A stretch of 50,034 nucleotides of DNA from Gammaproteobacteria bacterium. GTDB taxonomy: Bacteria; Pseudomonadota; Gammaproteobacteria; DSM-16500. Position numbers and translations under genes: made by a program. Position 1 is the first letter of the stretch. Each line of letters starts with the position of its first letter. Under the pieces are notes generated by a model that had not been told where the DNA came from, did no database searches, and was given only the letters and a program-made list of their open reading frames with translations. The stretch covers positions 1 through 50,034 of the forward strand of contig JABDBK010000012.1 of assembly GCA_013288655.1 (NCBI GenBank). Reading direction: 5' to 3'. Positions 32,075 through 42,066 of the stretch are shown piece after piece.

Positions 32075-33064
32075 ATGAAAAAGCGTGTTAAAGTTGCCGT
32101 TACGGGTGCTGCGGGTCAAATTGGTTATGCTTTGATTTTCAGAATTGCATCAGGCCAAATGTTGGGCCCTGATACTGAAATTGAATTGCAGTTATTAGAA
32201 TTAGAGCATGCTTTGCCCTCGCTTAGAGGCGTTGCTATGGAGTTAGAAGATTGCGCTTTTCCTTTGCTGAAGAATGTCGTTTGCACGTCTGACTTAGATG
32301 TAGCGATGCGTGATGTGAATTGGGCCATGTTGGTAGGTTCTGTACCGCGTAAAGAAGGTATGGAACGTTCTGACTTATTAAAAATCAATGGTAAAATTTT
32401 TACCGCCCAAGGTAAGGCCATTAATGATCATGCAGCGGATGATGTGCGTGTTTTTGTGGTGGGTAACCCCTGTAATACCAATTGCTTGATTGCAATGAAT
32501 AATGCTCCCGATGTGCCTAATGATAGATTTTATGCGATGACTAAGTTAGATGAGCTGCGTGCACGCTCACAATTGGCTATCAAAGCAGGAGTCGATGTCA
32601 CAGCAGTGACACAAATGACGATTTGGGGAAATCATTCAGCCACACAATTCCCTGATTTTTATCATGCGAAAATCCATGGTAAACCGGCGCCTGAAGTGAT
32701 TACCGATTTACCTTGGTTACAAAATGACTTTATTCCTTTGGTACAAAAACGTGGTGCCGAAGTGATTAAGGCTCGCGGCGCATCTTCTGCTGCATCTGCT
32801 GCGAATGCAGCCCTGACCGGTGTGCATGATCTTGCTCATGATACCGTACAAGGCGAAACCTTTTCTGTAGCACGTTGTTCGCAGGGCGAATACGGTATTG
32901 ATGAAGGTTTGATTTTTTCTTTCCCATGCCGTACGGAAGGTGGAAAACTCAAAGTGGTGACAGGGTTAACGAATAATGCTTTTGCGCAAGAAAAAATCAA
33001 TATCACGTTGGATGAGTTGCGAAAAGAACGTGATGCGGTGACAGAGATGGAATTAATTAAGTAA
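32075..33064 (+). CDS. mdh: malate dehydrogenase, 329 aa
   Basis: NAD-dependent malate/oxaloacetate conversion in the TCA cycle. The nucleotide-binding start [11 protein letters not shown], substrate-binding Arg in [10 protein letters not shown], the VGNPCNTN segment and the catalytic His in [12 protein letters not shown] are all present. I start at the ATG at 32075, 6 nt after AAGGAG, rather than 18 nt earlier. It is of the longer, cytosolic-like malate dehydrogenase type used by Coxiella and Legionella relatives. Confidence 0.94.
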   Translation: MKKRVKVAVTGAAGQIGYALIFRIASGQMLGPDTEIELQLLELEHALPSLRGVAMELEDCAFPLLKNVVCTSDLDVAMRDVNWAMLVGSVPRKEGMERSDLLKINGKIFTAQGKAINDHAADDVRVFVVGNPCNTNCLIAMNNAPDVPNDRFYAMTKLDELRARSQLAIKAGVDVTAVTQMTIWGNHSATQFPDFYHAKIHGKPAPEVITDLPWLQNDFIPLVQKRGAEVIKARGASSAASAANAALTGVHDLAHDTVQGETFSVARCSQGEYGIDEGLIFSFPCRTEGGKLKVVTGLTNNAFAQEKINITLDELRKERDAVTEMELIK

Positions 33065-33109
33065 ATAATATCGAGCCGTGACTTGATAGTTGCGGTTCGC
33101 TTTAGTGTG

Positions 33110-33147
33110 TTGCATTTGTCTATACAATAGCGTATACTATTTGTATA
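33110..33147 (+). promoter_or_regulatory. tacAT promoter with overlapping operator dyad
   Basis: TTGCAT (33110-33115), 17 bp, TATACT (33133-33138). An inverted repeat TATACAATAG (33121-33130) / CTATTTGTATA (33137-33147), with one extra base in the right arm and a 6-bp centre, straddles the -10. The arrangement fits autorepression by the ribbon-helix-helix antitoxin. Binding is inferred. Confidence 0.6.
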
Positions 33148-33173
33148 TAAACTAAAGTATTGACAGGTGTTTT

Positions 33174-33443
33174 ATGCCTAAAGGATCAGTGTCTATTAAT
33201 ATTCGTGCGAAAGCAGGACAACGAGATTTAATTGATCAGGCAGCTGAAAGGCTTGGTCGTTCACGCTCGGATTTTATGCTTGAAGCAGCTTGCAATAAGG
33301 CTGAAGATGTTTTGCTCGATCAAGCGTTTTTTTCAGTAGATGCTATTACATTTGAAAAATTGCAGGCATTACTTGATAAACCATTACCAACGACTGATAA
33401 GCTGCGCCGTTTACTCAAAACAAAAGCGCCATGGGATAAATAA
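33174..33443 (+). CDS. tacA: TacA-like antitoxin (DUF1778), 89 aa
   Basis: A ribbon-helix-helix N-terminus (SVSINIRAKAGQRDLIDQAA, then LGRSRSDFMLEAA) is typical of DUF1778 antitoxins paired with GNAT toxins. The C-terminal tail (LQALLDKPLPTTDKLRRLL) should wrap the toxin and block its active site. It precedes the toxin by 2 nt. No strong Shine-Dalgarno is visible (ACAGG at 9-13 nt). Confidence 0.88.
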   Translation: MPKGSVSINIRAKAGQRDLIDQAAERLGRSRSDFMLEAACNKAEDVLLDQAFFSVDAITFEKLQALLDKPLPTTDKLRRLLKTKAPWDK

Positions 33444-33445
33444 AC

Positions 33446-33949
33446 ATGCAACATTTAGCTGTCCCATCTTTAATTTCTCACGAACATGAGATAATGAACT
33501 TTGATTGTGGAGAACCGTCTCTTAATCTATGGCTTAAATCACGAGCAATAAAAAATAATATTTCAGGTGCTTCGCGTTGTTTTGTCATATGCGATAAAAA
33601 AGAAGTAGTGGGGTATTATTGTTTATCTGCAGGCGCAATTAGTCGAGAGTTTGCACCAAAAATAATGCGTAGAAATATGCCTGATCCTTTGCCAGTATTG
33701 GTACTTGGAAGATTGGCAGTTGATAAAAAATATCACAACAAAGGGCTTGGGAGTGCTTTATTACGCGATGCAATGATTCGCTCTGTAAGTGTTGCTGAAG
33801 AAACTGGTGTATTTGCTATATTAATTCATGCTCTATCAGAGCAAGCTAAAAGATTCTATATGTCGCGCGGTTTTGTAGAATCACCTTTACAACCTATGAC
33901 GTTATTTATGACTATAGAAACGATTCGGAGCATTTTAACCGAGTCGTGA
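33446..33949 (+). CDS. tacT: GNAT toxin, TacT-like, 167 aa
   Basis: TacT-type toxins acetylate the amino group of charged tRNAs and halt translation. The acetyl-CoA loop is KKYHNKGLGSALL, and a conserved Tyr (RFYMSRGF) near the C-terminus is the likely catalytic residue. FDCGEPSLNLWL at the N-terminus is also typical. The gene is full length and appears intact. It follows tacA by 2 nt. Which tRNA is the target cannot be read here. Confidence 0.88.
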   Translation: MQHLAVPSLISHEHEIMNFDCGEPSLNLWLKSRAIKNNISGASRCFVICDKKEVVGYYCLSAGAISREFAPKIMRRNMPDPLPVLVLGRLAVDKKYHNKGLGSALLRDAMIRSVSVAEETGVFAILIHALSEQAKRFYMSRGFVESPLQPMTLFMTIETIRSILTES

Positions 33950-33957
33950 CTGTGAAG

Positions 33958-34719
33958 TTACGCCCACAACGCCAAAACCGCCATAATCACCATTCCCGCA
34001 AGCAAGAACAAGAACTCAAACAAATTTTCCGTTTCATGCATGCGTTCATGATGATTAATGTGATGCAAAGTGGACATGTACAAAAATGTTCCTGCAGCAA
34101 ATGCATTAAATCCAGCGGTTAATAACTGAGTGGATCGTAATTCAATGGACGTTAGCATGGTCCCAAGCAATATGCCTAAAGGTGTCATGAGGGAAAATAA
34201 ACTTACAATAAGAATGACGTGTTTAAGTGCCAATCGGGTAGGGTTAAGGATGACTGCAAGCGCAAAACTTTCTGAGCTTTTATGGACGATGATGGCTAAA
34301 AAGATAATCGATGCTGTTTCAAGAGTCGTATTGATACCAAGGACCGCGCCTTCAATAAGAGAGTGTATGACTAAAATCAGCGTAATCATGTATGGCAATG
34401 CATTCATGGAGTTTTTGGCGTGCGGCAAACATTTAGAAAGTCGTTCCAGGAACAATAAGATTAAAAATCCAAAGGCACAAAACAATTCTGCCAGAGGATA
34501 ATCGGTATCTCCTAAAGTCGTTGAAAAGACGCTAATGGCATCAGGTAGCATATGAAATAGGGCTGCGCCTAAGAAAATTCCGCTGGCAAATGCATCTGCG
34601 GCTTCCAGTGAAGGTCTATGCTCAGGGCGTGCGCGTACTTTAATGGGATAGATAACAGCCACAATGCTCGTGATGAAAATGAGCATTCCAGCGATTATTT
34701 TATAAGTAATAAGTGACAC
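33958..34719 (-). CDS. ZIP-family metal transporter, 253 aa
   Basis: The protein has about eight membrane segments. Metal-site motifs of the ZIP family are visible: HMLPDAI in one helix, HSLIEGAVLGI in the fourth and HKSSESFALAV in the fifth. It likely imports zinc or iron. I choose the GTG at 34719, which has AGGA 6 nt upstream and begins just before the first membrane segment; the longer frame from a TTG at 34827 would overlap the divergent protease start. Metal specificity is unknown. Confidence 0.82.
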   Translation of the reverse strand: MSLITYKIIAGMLIFITSIVAVIYPIKVRARPEHRPSLEAADAFASGIFLGAALFHMLPDAISVFSTTLGDTDYPLAELFCAFGFLILLFLERLSKCLPHAKNSMNALPYMITLILVIHSLIEGAVLGINTTLETASIIFLAIIVHKSSESFALAVILNPTRLALKHVILIVSLFSLMTPLGILLGTMLTSIELRSTQLLTAGFNAFAAGTFLYMSTLHHINHHERMHETENLFEFLFLLAGMVIMAVLALWA

Positions 34720-34806
34720 TTTGGATCCTGCATAGTTATTTGATGGGAAGTATATACTTAATTTTTCTTTTGAACTAGACGCATTTTTCTGGATATACTT
34801 CACGAT

Positions 34807-35451
34807 ATGGAATTCAGTCTTATTCAAAAAGTTGTTGTTTGGGCATTGCCCGTATTATTCGCAATCACTGTGCATGAGGTTGCGCATGGCTGGGTTGCGT
34901 CTAAATTTGGCGATCAAACCGCACGTTTGGCGGGTCGTCTGACCTTAAACCCTATTAAACATATTGATTTAGTAGGGACTATTATTATCCCGCTGGTCTT
35001 ATTATTGGTGAGTCCTGTGATTTTTGGTTGGGCAAAACCCGTGCCAGTGGATGCGCGTAATTTGCACAATCCTCGTCGAGATATGGTGATTGTTGCACTT
35101 GCCGGTCCAGTGTCTAATTTATTGATGGCCTTCATTTGGGCCTTGCTTGCAAGATGGGCCCTTTATAGTCCACCATGGTTTAGTACACCATTAGAGGCTA
35201 TGGGATGGGCAGGCATAGAGATTAATGTCATGTTGGCGGTATTGAATTGTTTGCCCATTCCACCCTTGGATGGAGGTCGTGCACTTTCTAATATATTGCC
35301 GGCACGCTGGTCCTGGCATTATTATCGTTTTGAGCCGTATGGTTTTTTTGTGTTACTGATTTTGATGTTTACAGGGCTTTTATCTTACATCATGGTACCG
35401 CCTATGATTTTTCTAATTCAAGGGATCGCAAGTCTTGTGGGATTAAAATAG
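34807..35451 (+). CDS. site-2 protease family membrane metalloprotease (M50), 214 aa
   Basis: A compact M50 protease with the zinc motif HEVAHG in the first membrane helix and the third ligand Asp in NCLPIPPLDGGR near the C-terminus. There is no PDZ domain, unlike RseP, so it belongs to the short YdiL/Rip-like group of unknown substrate. The ATG lies in the divergent region with the ZIP gene, with a weak Shine-Dalgarno. The GT2 gene follows 21 nt downstream. Confidence 0.86.
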   Translation: MEFSLIQKVVVWALPVLFAITVHEVAHGWVASKFGDQTARLAGRLTLNPIKHIDLVGTIIIPLVLLLVSPVIFGWAKPVPVDARNLHNPRRDMVIVALAGPVSNLLMAFIWALLARWALYSPPWFSTPLEAMGWAGIEINVMLAVLNCLPIPPLDGGRALSNILPARWSWHYYRFEPYGFFVLLILMFTGLLSYIMVPPMIFLIQGIASLVGLK

Positions 35452-35472
35452 GCCATAAAAAGGATTTACTCA

Positions 35473-36216
35473 GTGAACGTTGTCATTATCATTCCTACCT
35501 ATAATGAAGAAGGCCACATAGGCGACACCTTAAAACTTTTGGAGCACGAGATTTCGCGCATCAAAAATCATGTCTTTGATATTTTAGTTTTTGATAGTTG
35601 TTCAACCGATAAAACCATCCCTTATGTAAAGTCTTTGCAGGTAAAATATAAAAATATTCATTTAATCGTTGAAGATAAAAAATCAGGTTTGGGCGGTGCT
35701 TATATTCAAGCGATGCGTTATGTGATGAAGCATTTTAATGCCGACATTATTTTTGAATGTGATGCAGATGGTTCGCATCAACCTAAATACGTACCTATGA
35801 TGATGGATGCGATTGAAAAAGGCGCGGATGTTGTAGTTGGCAGTCGTTATGTTCCTGGTGGAAAGATAGAAGCCAATTGGGCATTTCATCGCCGCATGAT
35901 TTCGCGTGTGGGAAACTATGTCGCAAGATTATTTTTAACGCGGAAATTTCATGATATCACAAGCGGTTTTCGAGCTACTAAAGTTTTCTTGCTTAAAGAT
36001 ATTGCTTTAGAAAATCTTTTATCAAAAAATTATGCGTATAAGATTCATTTATTTTGGGAATTGCATCTACGTACGGATGCGATTGTTGAAGTGCCGATTA
36101 CTTTTCTTGATAGAGAACATGGAATAAGCAAATTTCCTAGAAATAATATGTGGGAGTCATTGAAGGTTGTGGTGATGTTGCGATTTAGAAAACTATTCTC
36201 TATTTCGGCTCTGTAA
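35473..36216 (+). CDS. GT2 glycosyltransferase, polyprenyl-phosphate mannosyltransferase-like, 247 aa
   Basis: VIIPTYNEEGHIGDTL opens a GT2 domain; ECDADGSHQP holds the metal-binding DxD; VVGSRYVPGGKIEANW is typical of dolichol-phosphate mannose synthase and its bacterial relatives. No C-terminal membrane segments are present, as in the soluble DPM1 type. It may load sugar on a lipid carrier for envelope glycans. GTG start after AAGGA at 8 nt. Donor sugar unknown. Confidence 0.85.
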   Translation: MNVVIIIPTYNEEGHIGDTLKLLEHEISRIKNHVFDILVFDSCSTDKTIPYVKSLQVKYKNIHLIVEDKKSGLGGAYIQAMRYVMKHFNADIIFECDADGSHQPKYVPMMMDAIEKGADVVVGSRYVPGGKIEANWAFHRRMISRVGNYVARLFLTRKFHDITSGFRATKVFLLKDIALENLLSKNYAYKIHLFWELHLRTDAIVEVPITFLDREHGISKFPRNNMWESLKVVVMLRFRKLFSISAL

Positions 36217-36257
36217 CTTCTCGTCACCCCTGCCTCCAAATGCTTTTTTACGAAAAC

Positions 36258-37403
36258 CTAGTATTGTAAATACTCAGCGAGTCCAGATACTTTTATTTTT
36301 TCAGATAATCGATAATTTTTATTTCCAGGATAAATAATAGTTAACTCATCTAATATTAAATATTCTATAGCGATTTTCATGGAAGCAGTCATTTGGATAT
36401 TGTCTGAATACTTAAATTCAAATCCATATTTTTTGCCATTTTTAATGATTAATAAATCCAATTCTGCTTGGTTGTGTATGCCCCAGAAATAAACCTCTTC
36501 AGGATAAGCTTGATGATGACGAATGATAGATTCTAGTGCAAAACCTTCCCAGGATGCTCCTAATTTTGGATGATTGATAAGTGAAGTTTTATTTGGGATA
36601 CCTAATAAGTAGTGATAAATACCGCTATCACGAAAATAGATTTTTGGTGACTTAATTTGACGTTTGTTGATATTTTCAAACCAAGGAATAAGTTCACGTA
36701 ACATAAATGTGCCTGTTAAAATATTTAAATATTCTCTTGCAGTGGTATGAGCAATGCCTAATGATTTACCAATTTCGGAGGCGTTAAAAATATTTCCGTG
36801 ATAATGTGCAATCATCATCCAAAAACGCCGTAAAATTTGATGAGGAATTGTTATGCCTAGATTTGGAATATCTCTTTCTAAAAAAGTAGCAATATAAGCT
36901 TTGCGCCATTCCCAACTGATTTCGACGGATTTTGCTAAATAGGCATTTGGAAATCCGCCTTGTAGCCATAGTAGGTTGATGTCTGATACTTCAGGATAAG
37001 TAAATGGTGTTAATTCCATGTAGCTAATTCGCCCTGCTAATGTCTCGGAAGATTGTTGAATTAAATCTCTCGATGCACTTCCTAAGATCAAAAATTTTTG
37101 TTTGTCACGGCGTTGATCTACTAAGACTCTTAATGTGGGGAAGAACTCGGCTCTGCGTTGTATTTCATCAATAATAATTAAATCATAAGATTCATCTAAA
37201 GTTAGAAAAGGATTATCTAGACGCTGTAAATCATGAGTGTCTTCTAGATCTAAATAAAGTATTGATTTTTGAAGGGAATCCGCATATAAACGGGCAAGTG
37301 TTGTTTTGCCGCACTGCCTGGGTCCTAAAATAGCAACAACAGGATTAACGTTAAATAAAAATTCCAATTGTTTGGTGCAATTATTTCTGGCAATAAGGCG
37401 CAT
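36258..37403 (-). CDS. AAA ATPase with DUF4143, 381 aa
   Basis: Walker A is GPRQCGKTT (27-35) and Walker B LIIIDEIQR. The second half matches DUF4143: LLWLQGGFPNAYL, then a nuclease-like QAELDLLIIKNGKKYGFEFK. These widespread proteins are often found near mobile genes and TA loci and have no settled function. It is intact, monocistronic and leftward. Confidence 0.88.
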   Translation of the reverse strand: MRLIARNNCTKQLEFLFNVNPVVAILGPRQCGKTTLARLYADSLQKSILYLDLEDTHDLQRLDNPFLTLDESYDLIIIDEIQRRAEFFPTLRVLVDQRRDKQKFLILGSASRDLIQQSSETLAGRISYMELTPFTYPEVSDINLLWLQGGFPNAYLAKSVEISWEWRKAYIATFLERDIPNLGITIPHQILRRFWMMIAHYHGNIFNASEIGKSLGIAHTTAREYLNILTGTFMLRELIPWFENINKRQIKSPKIYFRDSGIYHYLLGIPNKTSLINHPKLGASWEGFALESIIRHHQAYPEEVYFWGIHNQAELDLLIIKNGKKYGFEFKYSDNIQMTASMKIAIEYLILDELTIIYPGNKNYRLSEKIKVSGLAEYLQY

Positions 37404-37499
37404 GTTTTTCCATGAAATTTGAGTGGTAGATGCTCAATTATACTATATGTCCCCATTTTTTGAAAATTTATTTTTATAAAAAAATATAATATAATCAAT

Positions 37500-37620
37500 A
37501 GGTTATGTTATATCATGAAAATTGTGTCTATGTCACTCATTCTTCATAGAATCATTAACCCTGATATTGTAATCACTGGATACTCAGCCATTTTTGAATC
37601 GCGCGTGATAAAATTTCATT
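37500..37620 (-). pseudogene. possible remnant of a VapC-type toxin after the orphan antitoxin
   Basis: Just past the antitoxin stop on the same strand, short frames read ILSRAIQKWL and, after a frameshift, EYPVITISGL. This recalls the segment of PIN toxins that partner Phd/YefM-type antitoxins (a helix ending in W-L, then YP-x-I-x-x-x-x-L). No catalytic residues remain. The evidence is thin. The rest of the 37404-37620 gap is A/T-rich with an ATGTCCCC motif near 37446. Confidence 0.25.
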
Positions 37621-37860
37621 TTAATCTTTGCTTCCATAAAATTGCTTTAGAATTTCCAGAGGTAATGGAGCATCAAAATCATCGCTGATTTCAATCAAAC
37701 CTTTTAATTGTCCTCCTCGTCTAACGTTTGCATCTTCTGGGTAAGGAATGAGACGAACAAGCGGCTTACCATCTCGCGCAATCACTATGTCATCACCTTG
37801 CAAAACCTGATTAATGATTTTGGAAAAATGCCTCTTAGCGTCGTGTATATTGATTTGCAT
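37621..37860 (-). CDS. Phd/YefM-type antitoxin without an intact toxin, 79 aa
   Basis: MQINIHDAKRHFSKIINQ and VIARDGKPLVRLIP are the hallmark halves of the Phd/YefM DNA-binding domain. The C-terminal tail is present (DDFDAPLPLEILKQF), which normally covers a PIN toxin of the VapC type. No full toxin follows. ATG comes 4-5 nt after AGGGGG. The promoter has an operator dyad, so the gene is probably still expressed and autoregulated. Confidence 0.86.
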   Translation of the reverse strand: MQINIHDAKRHFSKIINQVLQGDDIVIARDGKPLVRLIPYPEDANVRRGGQLKGLIEISDDFDAPLPLEILKQFYGSKD

Positions 37861-37879
37861 AAAGACCCCCTATTCTTTT

Positions 37880-37917
37880 ATTACAATGGACTAATTAAAC
37901 TTAGTCAATGAGACTAG
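37880..37917 (-). promoter_or_regulatory. promoter and three-half-site operator of the Phd/YefM-type antitoxin
   Basis: Reading leftward, TTGACT (37903-37908), 17 bp, TGTAAT (37880-37885). A perfect inverted repeat GACTAA-N6-TTAGTC (37889-37906) overlaps the -35, and a third half-site GACTAG (37912-37917) follows. Paired dyads over the promoter are usual for Phd/YefM autoregulation. Confidence 0.62.
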
Positions 37918-38009
37918 GTAAATATTTGGCTAATATGACTCCAGGTTAAGAATTCGTTAATTTTTTTGCTTTATAATTAAATTTGTTCAATAAACGAGGT
38001 TCTTAATAC

Positions 38010-38666
38010 ATGATGTCAGGAAATGAGAAAAAATGGGAAGAATATAACGAAGATTTACAAGAAGAAAGTGGAGGTGTACTTATAGCAAAAAATAAAGATT
38101 CTAAAGAAAGTCTTGTTTTCAGCTTTAGCCACGCTTTTTTTAAAGACTATCATTTAAATGAATATCTCAATACGTCGTGCAAACGAATGCTGCAGCTTGG
38201 CGCTTCTACCGGCAGATTTCTCAGTGATTTTAAAAAAGAAGGATGGGAGGTCATGGGTTATGACTGTTCTGTCATTGCGGCACAGGCATTAGAAAGAAAA
38301 GAAATCACTTCGAGACAGTATGATTTAAATCAGCTTGATCAATCAGGAAAGCTATCTTATGAGAACGATCTTGTTAACGATATCGCCAAACCTGTAAATA
38401 TTTTACTTATTCGTATCTTACAATACCTACAATGCCCTGTATTAAATCTTCTTTTAATAACGCTTATTGAGCGCGCTGCTCCTGGATCCGTTTTTTTTAT
38501 TGCAGGAAATGTATATGATGATGAAATACAGCATTCGTCAAAAAAGATTACCCCAATGACTCCTCAATACGTAGCTTCATTTTTTACAAAATGTCCCAAT
38601 GTAATAGTTGCACTAAATCAAAGAGTTTATAAAAATGATGAACTGCTTGTTGCAAGGAAAATATAG
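38010..38666 (+). CDS. class I SAM-dependent methyltransferase-like protein, 218 aa
   Basis: MLQLGASTGRFLSDFKKEGW and EVMGYDCS fit the SAM-binding strands I and II of a Rossmann methyltransferase. The later catalytic strands are less clear, although the end (FFTKCPNVIVALNQRVYKN) resembles the family C-terminus. Substrate unknown. It may be non-catalytic. The gene ends at the bidirectional terminator shared with groEL. Confidence 0.6.
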   Translation: MMSGNEKKWEEYNEDLQEESGGVLIAKNKDSKESLVFSFSHAFFKDYHLNEYLNTSCKRMLQLGASTGRFLSDFKKEGWEVMGYDCSVIAAQALERKEITSRQYDLNQLDQSGKLSYENDLVNDIAKPVNILLIRILQYLQCPVLNLLLITLIERAAPGSVFFIAGNVYDDEIQHSSKKITPMTPQYVASFFTKCPNVIVALNQRVYKNDELLVARKI

Positions 38667-38671
38667 AAACA

Positions 38672-38701
38672 AAAAAAAACCCCGCAATCGCGGGGTTTTT
38701 T
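38672..38701. terminator. bidirectional intrinsic terminator between the methyltransferase-like gene and groEL
   Basis: A perfect CCCCGC-AATC-GCGGGG stem (38680-38695) is flanked by a run of A on the left and a run of T on the right. It can thus terminate transcription both of the rightward gene and of the leftward groESL operon. Confidence 0.9.
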
Positions 38702-38713
38702 GTTTTGGGTTGA

Positions 38714-40390
<1,677 letters not shown>

Positions 40391-40419
40391 TTAAAAATTA
40401 AAATTAAATAAAATCAAAA

Positions 40420-40710
40420 CTATTCTTCGATAACGCCCATCACGTCTTCTTCGCGCATGACTAAGTATTCTTTGTCATCAAGCTTGACATTGGTGCCAGC
40501 GTATTTACCAAATATCACTTTGTCGCCGACTTTAACTTGTAATGGATGTAATTTACCATCAACAAATTTGCCGCCACCAATAGCACGTACGGTGCCGCGG
40601 GCTGGCTTTTCTTTGTCAGCGCTATCTGGGATCACAATGCCGCCTGGAGTTTTGGTTACAGCATCTTCAGCTTGTACGACAATGCGATCAGCTAATGGTC
40701 TAATGTTCAT
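40420..40710 (-). CDS. groES: co-chaperonin GroES, 96 aa
   Basis: The heptameric lid of GroEL. It has [12 protein letters not shown] at the start, the mobile loop ([11 protein letters not shown]) that contacts GroEL, and [17 protein letters not shown] follows GGAGAT at 6 nt. First gene of the operon; regulation is by the CIRCE element upstream. Confidence 0.98.
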   Translation of the reverse strand: MNIRPLADRIVVQAEDAVTKTPGGIVIPDSADKEKPARGTVRAIGGGKFVDGKLHPLQVKVGDKVIFGKYAGTNVKLDDKEYLVMREEDVMGVIEE

Positions 40711-40797
40711 GTATTTATCTCCTATCTGATAAATTATTGTTCAAAAAATTCACTTGTATCACGATGTATTGTGTTGATTTACTATATGGGGGTGAAT

Positions 40798-40824
40798 TTA
40801 GCACTCTCAAGTGTTGAGTGCTAA
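40798..40824. promoter_or_regulatory. CIRCE operator for HrcA
   Basis: TTAGCACTC-N9-GAGTGCTAA is a perfect match to the CIRCE consensus bound by the repressor HrcA. It sits directly after the -10 of the groESL promoter, where a bound repressor would block transcription. The hrcA gene is not in this window. Confidence 0.92.
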
Positions 40825-40851
40825 ATATATAGAGAATTAGTTGTGTGTCAA
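40824..40851 (-). promoter_or_regulatory. sigma70-type promoter of groESL
   Basis: Reading leftward, a consensus TTGACA (40846-40851), 16 bp, TATATT (40824-40829). The predicted start lies inside CIRCE, and the leader is about 105 nt. No sigma32-type (CTTGAAA / CCCCAT) promoter is obvious, so control is probably by HrcA. Confidence 0.7.
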
Positions 40852-40912
40852 GTATTCTATTTTGGTAGTAAATAGCATACGATAGGAGCGGGTTTCGACA
40901 AGGAATGTTCGT

Positions 40913-42061
40913 ATGTACTCAAGAAGAAAACTTATTGTTTTAAGTGTCATTTTTAGTTTTGGGATGTCCCATGCATTAGCAAGTACTCCATATTCCAGGA
41001 ATTCTCTAAGTTATCTAGTCCCTAAGGATTATTCAGGTGATGGGGCTTCGCCAGTTACTAAGAGCTATCCAGGTTATTTCGTTCCTAAGCATCATCCTAA
41101 AAAACATTCTAAGAAACATCCAGTTAAGAAGACTCATCCTAAGAAGCATCCAGTTACTAAGAGCTATCCGGTTACTAAGAGCTATCCGGTTACTAAGAGC
41201 TATCCGGTTACTAAGAGCTATCCGGTTACTAAGAGCTATCCGGTTACTAAGAGCCATCCGGTTACTAAGAGCCATCCGGTTGCCAAGCATCATCGAGTGA
41301 CTAAGAGTCATAATAAGAGTCATAAGATGAAAAGCCGTTGGGTTTTCGGGAGTTATCCAGTTCCTGCGGGTCATCCTCCGATTGCCGTCAGTCTTTTAGT
41401 GGGCGGCGGTGCGACCAATATTGGAAATAATCATGAAATTGTGTTCCCTCCCGCAAGTTTTAGAACCGATTCATTTACGAGCAATAATGAACCTATCGAA
41501 GTTGCGGCAGCTCTTGGGATATCTTACGACTTTCATATAGGCAGAGAATGGGAAAGGCATTTTTTGCAAGATATCACATTGGGTATTAATGGTTATTACA
41601 ACCAAAGTATAGTGAATGGTGCAGTGCTTGAGTATAGTTTGTCCGATATGCCTAATTCAAACTACGATCTTCGCTTAAAAACGGGTCGTTTAATGATCGA
41701 TACGGAGTTGGATTTTAGTTCAGCATGGGGAACGGTTATGCCCTTTGTTGAGGTAGGGATAGGTGTGGCAAGTAATACTTTATATTTTAAAAATTCGCCA
41801 GTGCCAGACACAGGTGCGTCAGGCGGTGGTTATGCTTTGCAAAATCATTCTCAATTTCAGTTTGCCTATGAGGCAGGTGTAGGTATGAAAATTCCTCTAA
41901 AAAATCACATGATGTTATCAGCTCGTTATCTTTATGCGAATGCGGGCCAGGCAAAAACTAGCACGTCAGACAATAGTTCAGGCGTGTTATTGGCACAACC
42001 TATTGTCATTGATGTATGGTCTCAATCTATTTTATTTGGTTTTAGTTATTTAATCGGATAA
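40913..42061 (+). CDS. outer-membrane beta-barrel protein with a SYPVTK repeat domain, 382 aa
   Basis: A signal peptide (about residues 1-23, FSFGMSHALA) leads to a basic low-complexity segment at residues 40-140 made of SYPVTK/SHPVTK hexapeptides and related KKHPV units. The remaining 240 residues look like an outer-membrane barrel: strands such as IAVSLLVGGGATNIG and a terminal QSILFGFSYLIG. ATG follows AAGGA by 8 nt. The repeat may be surface-exposed or bind peptidoglycan. It is followed by the thaumatin-like gene after 5 nt. Confidence 0.75.
   Translation: MYSRRKLIVLSVIFSFGMSHALASTPYSRNSLSYLVPKDYSGDGASPVTKSYPGYFVPKHHPKKHSKKHPVKKTHPKKHPVTKSYPVTKSYPVTKSYPVTKSYPVTKSYPVTKSHPVTKSHPVAKHHRVTKSHNKSHKMKSRWVFGSYPVPAGHPPIAVSLLVGGGATNIGNNHEIVFPPASFRTDSFTSNNEPIEVAAALGISYDFHIGREWERHFLQDITLGINGYYNQSIVNGAVLEYSLSDMPNSNYDLRLKTGRLMIDTELDFSSAWGTVMPFVEVGIGVASNTLYFKNSPVPDTGASGGGYALQNHSQFQFAYEAGVGMKIPLKNHMMLSARYLYANAGQAKTSTSDNSSGVLLAQPIVIDVWSQSILFGFSYLIG
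41153..41278 (+). repeat. seven tandem 18-bp units coding for SYPVTK/SHPVTK
   Basis: The unit GTTACTAAGAGCTATCCG is repeated seven times without gaps; the last two have CAT instead of TAT. Degenerate copies flank it on both sides (about 41050-41152 and 41279-41330). Units are 18 bp, so gain or loss of copies keeps the frame. The near identity suggests recent expansion by slippage or recombination. Confidence 0.95.
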
Positions 42062-42066
42062 TTCTC

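Noticed and set aside
32885-32900. AATACGGTATT in mdh as a half-site or operator
   Set aside because: It is in the coding sequence, has no spaced second arm and no promoter context.
41153-41278. CRISPR array
   Set aside because: The repeats are contiguous 18-bp units with no spacers and lie in frame within a secreted protein.
41037-41300. Second ORF with LLRAIR repeats
   Set aside because: It is the shifted-frame shadow of the SYPVTK repeat; the real frame has the signal peptide and barrel.
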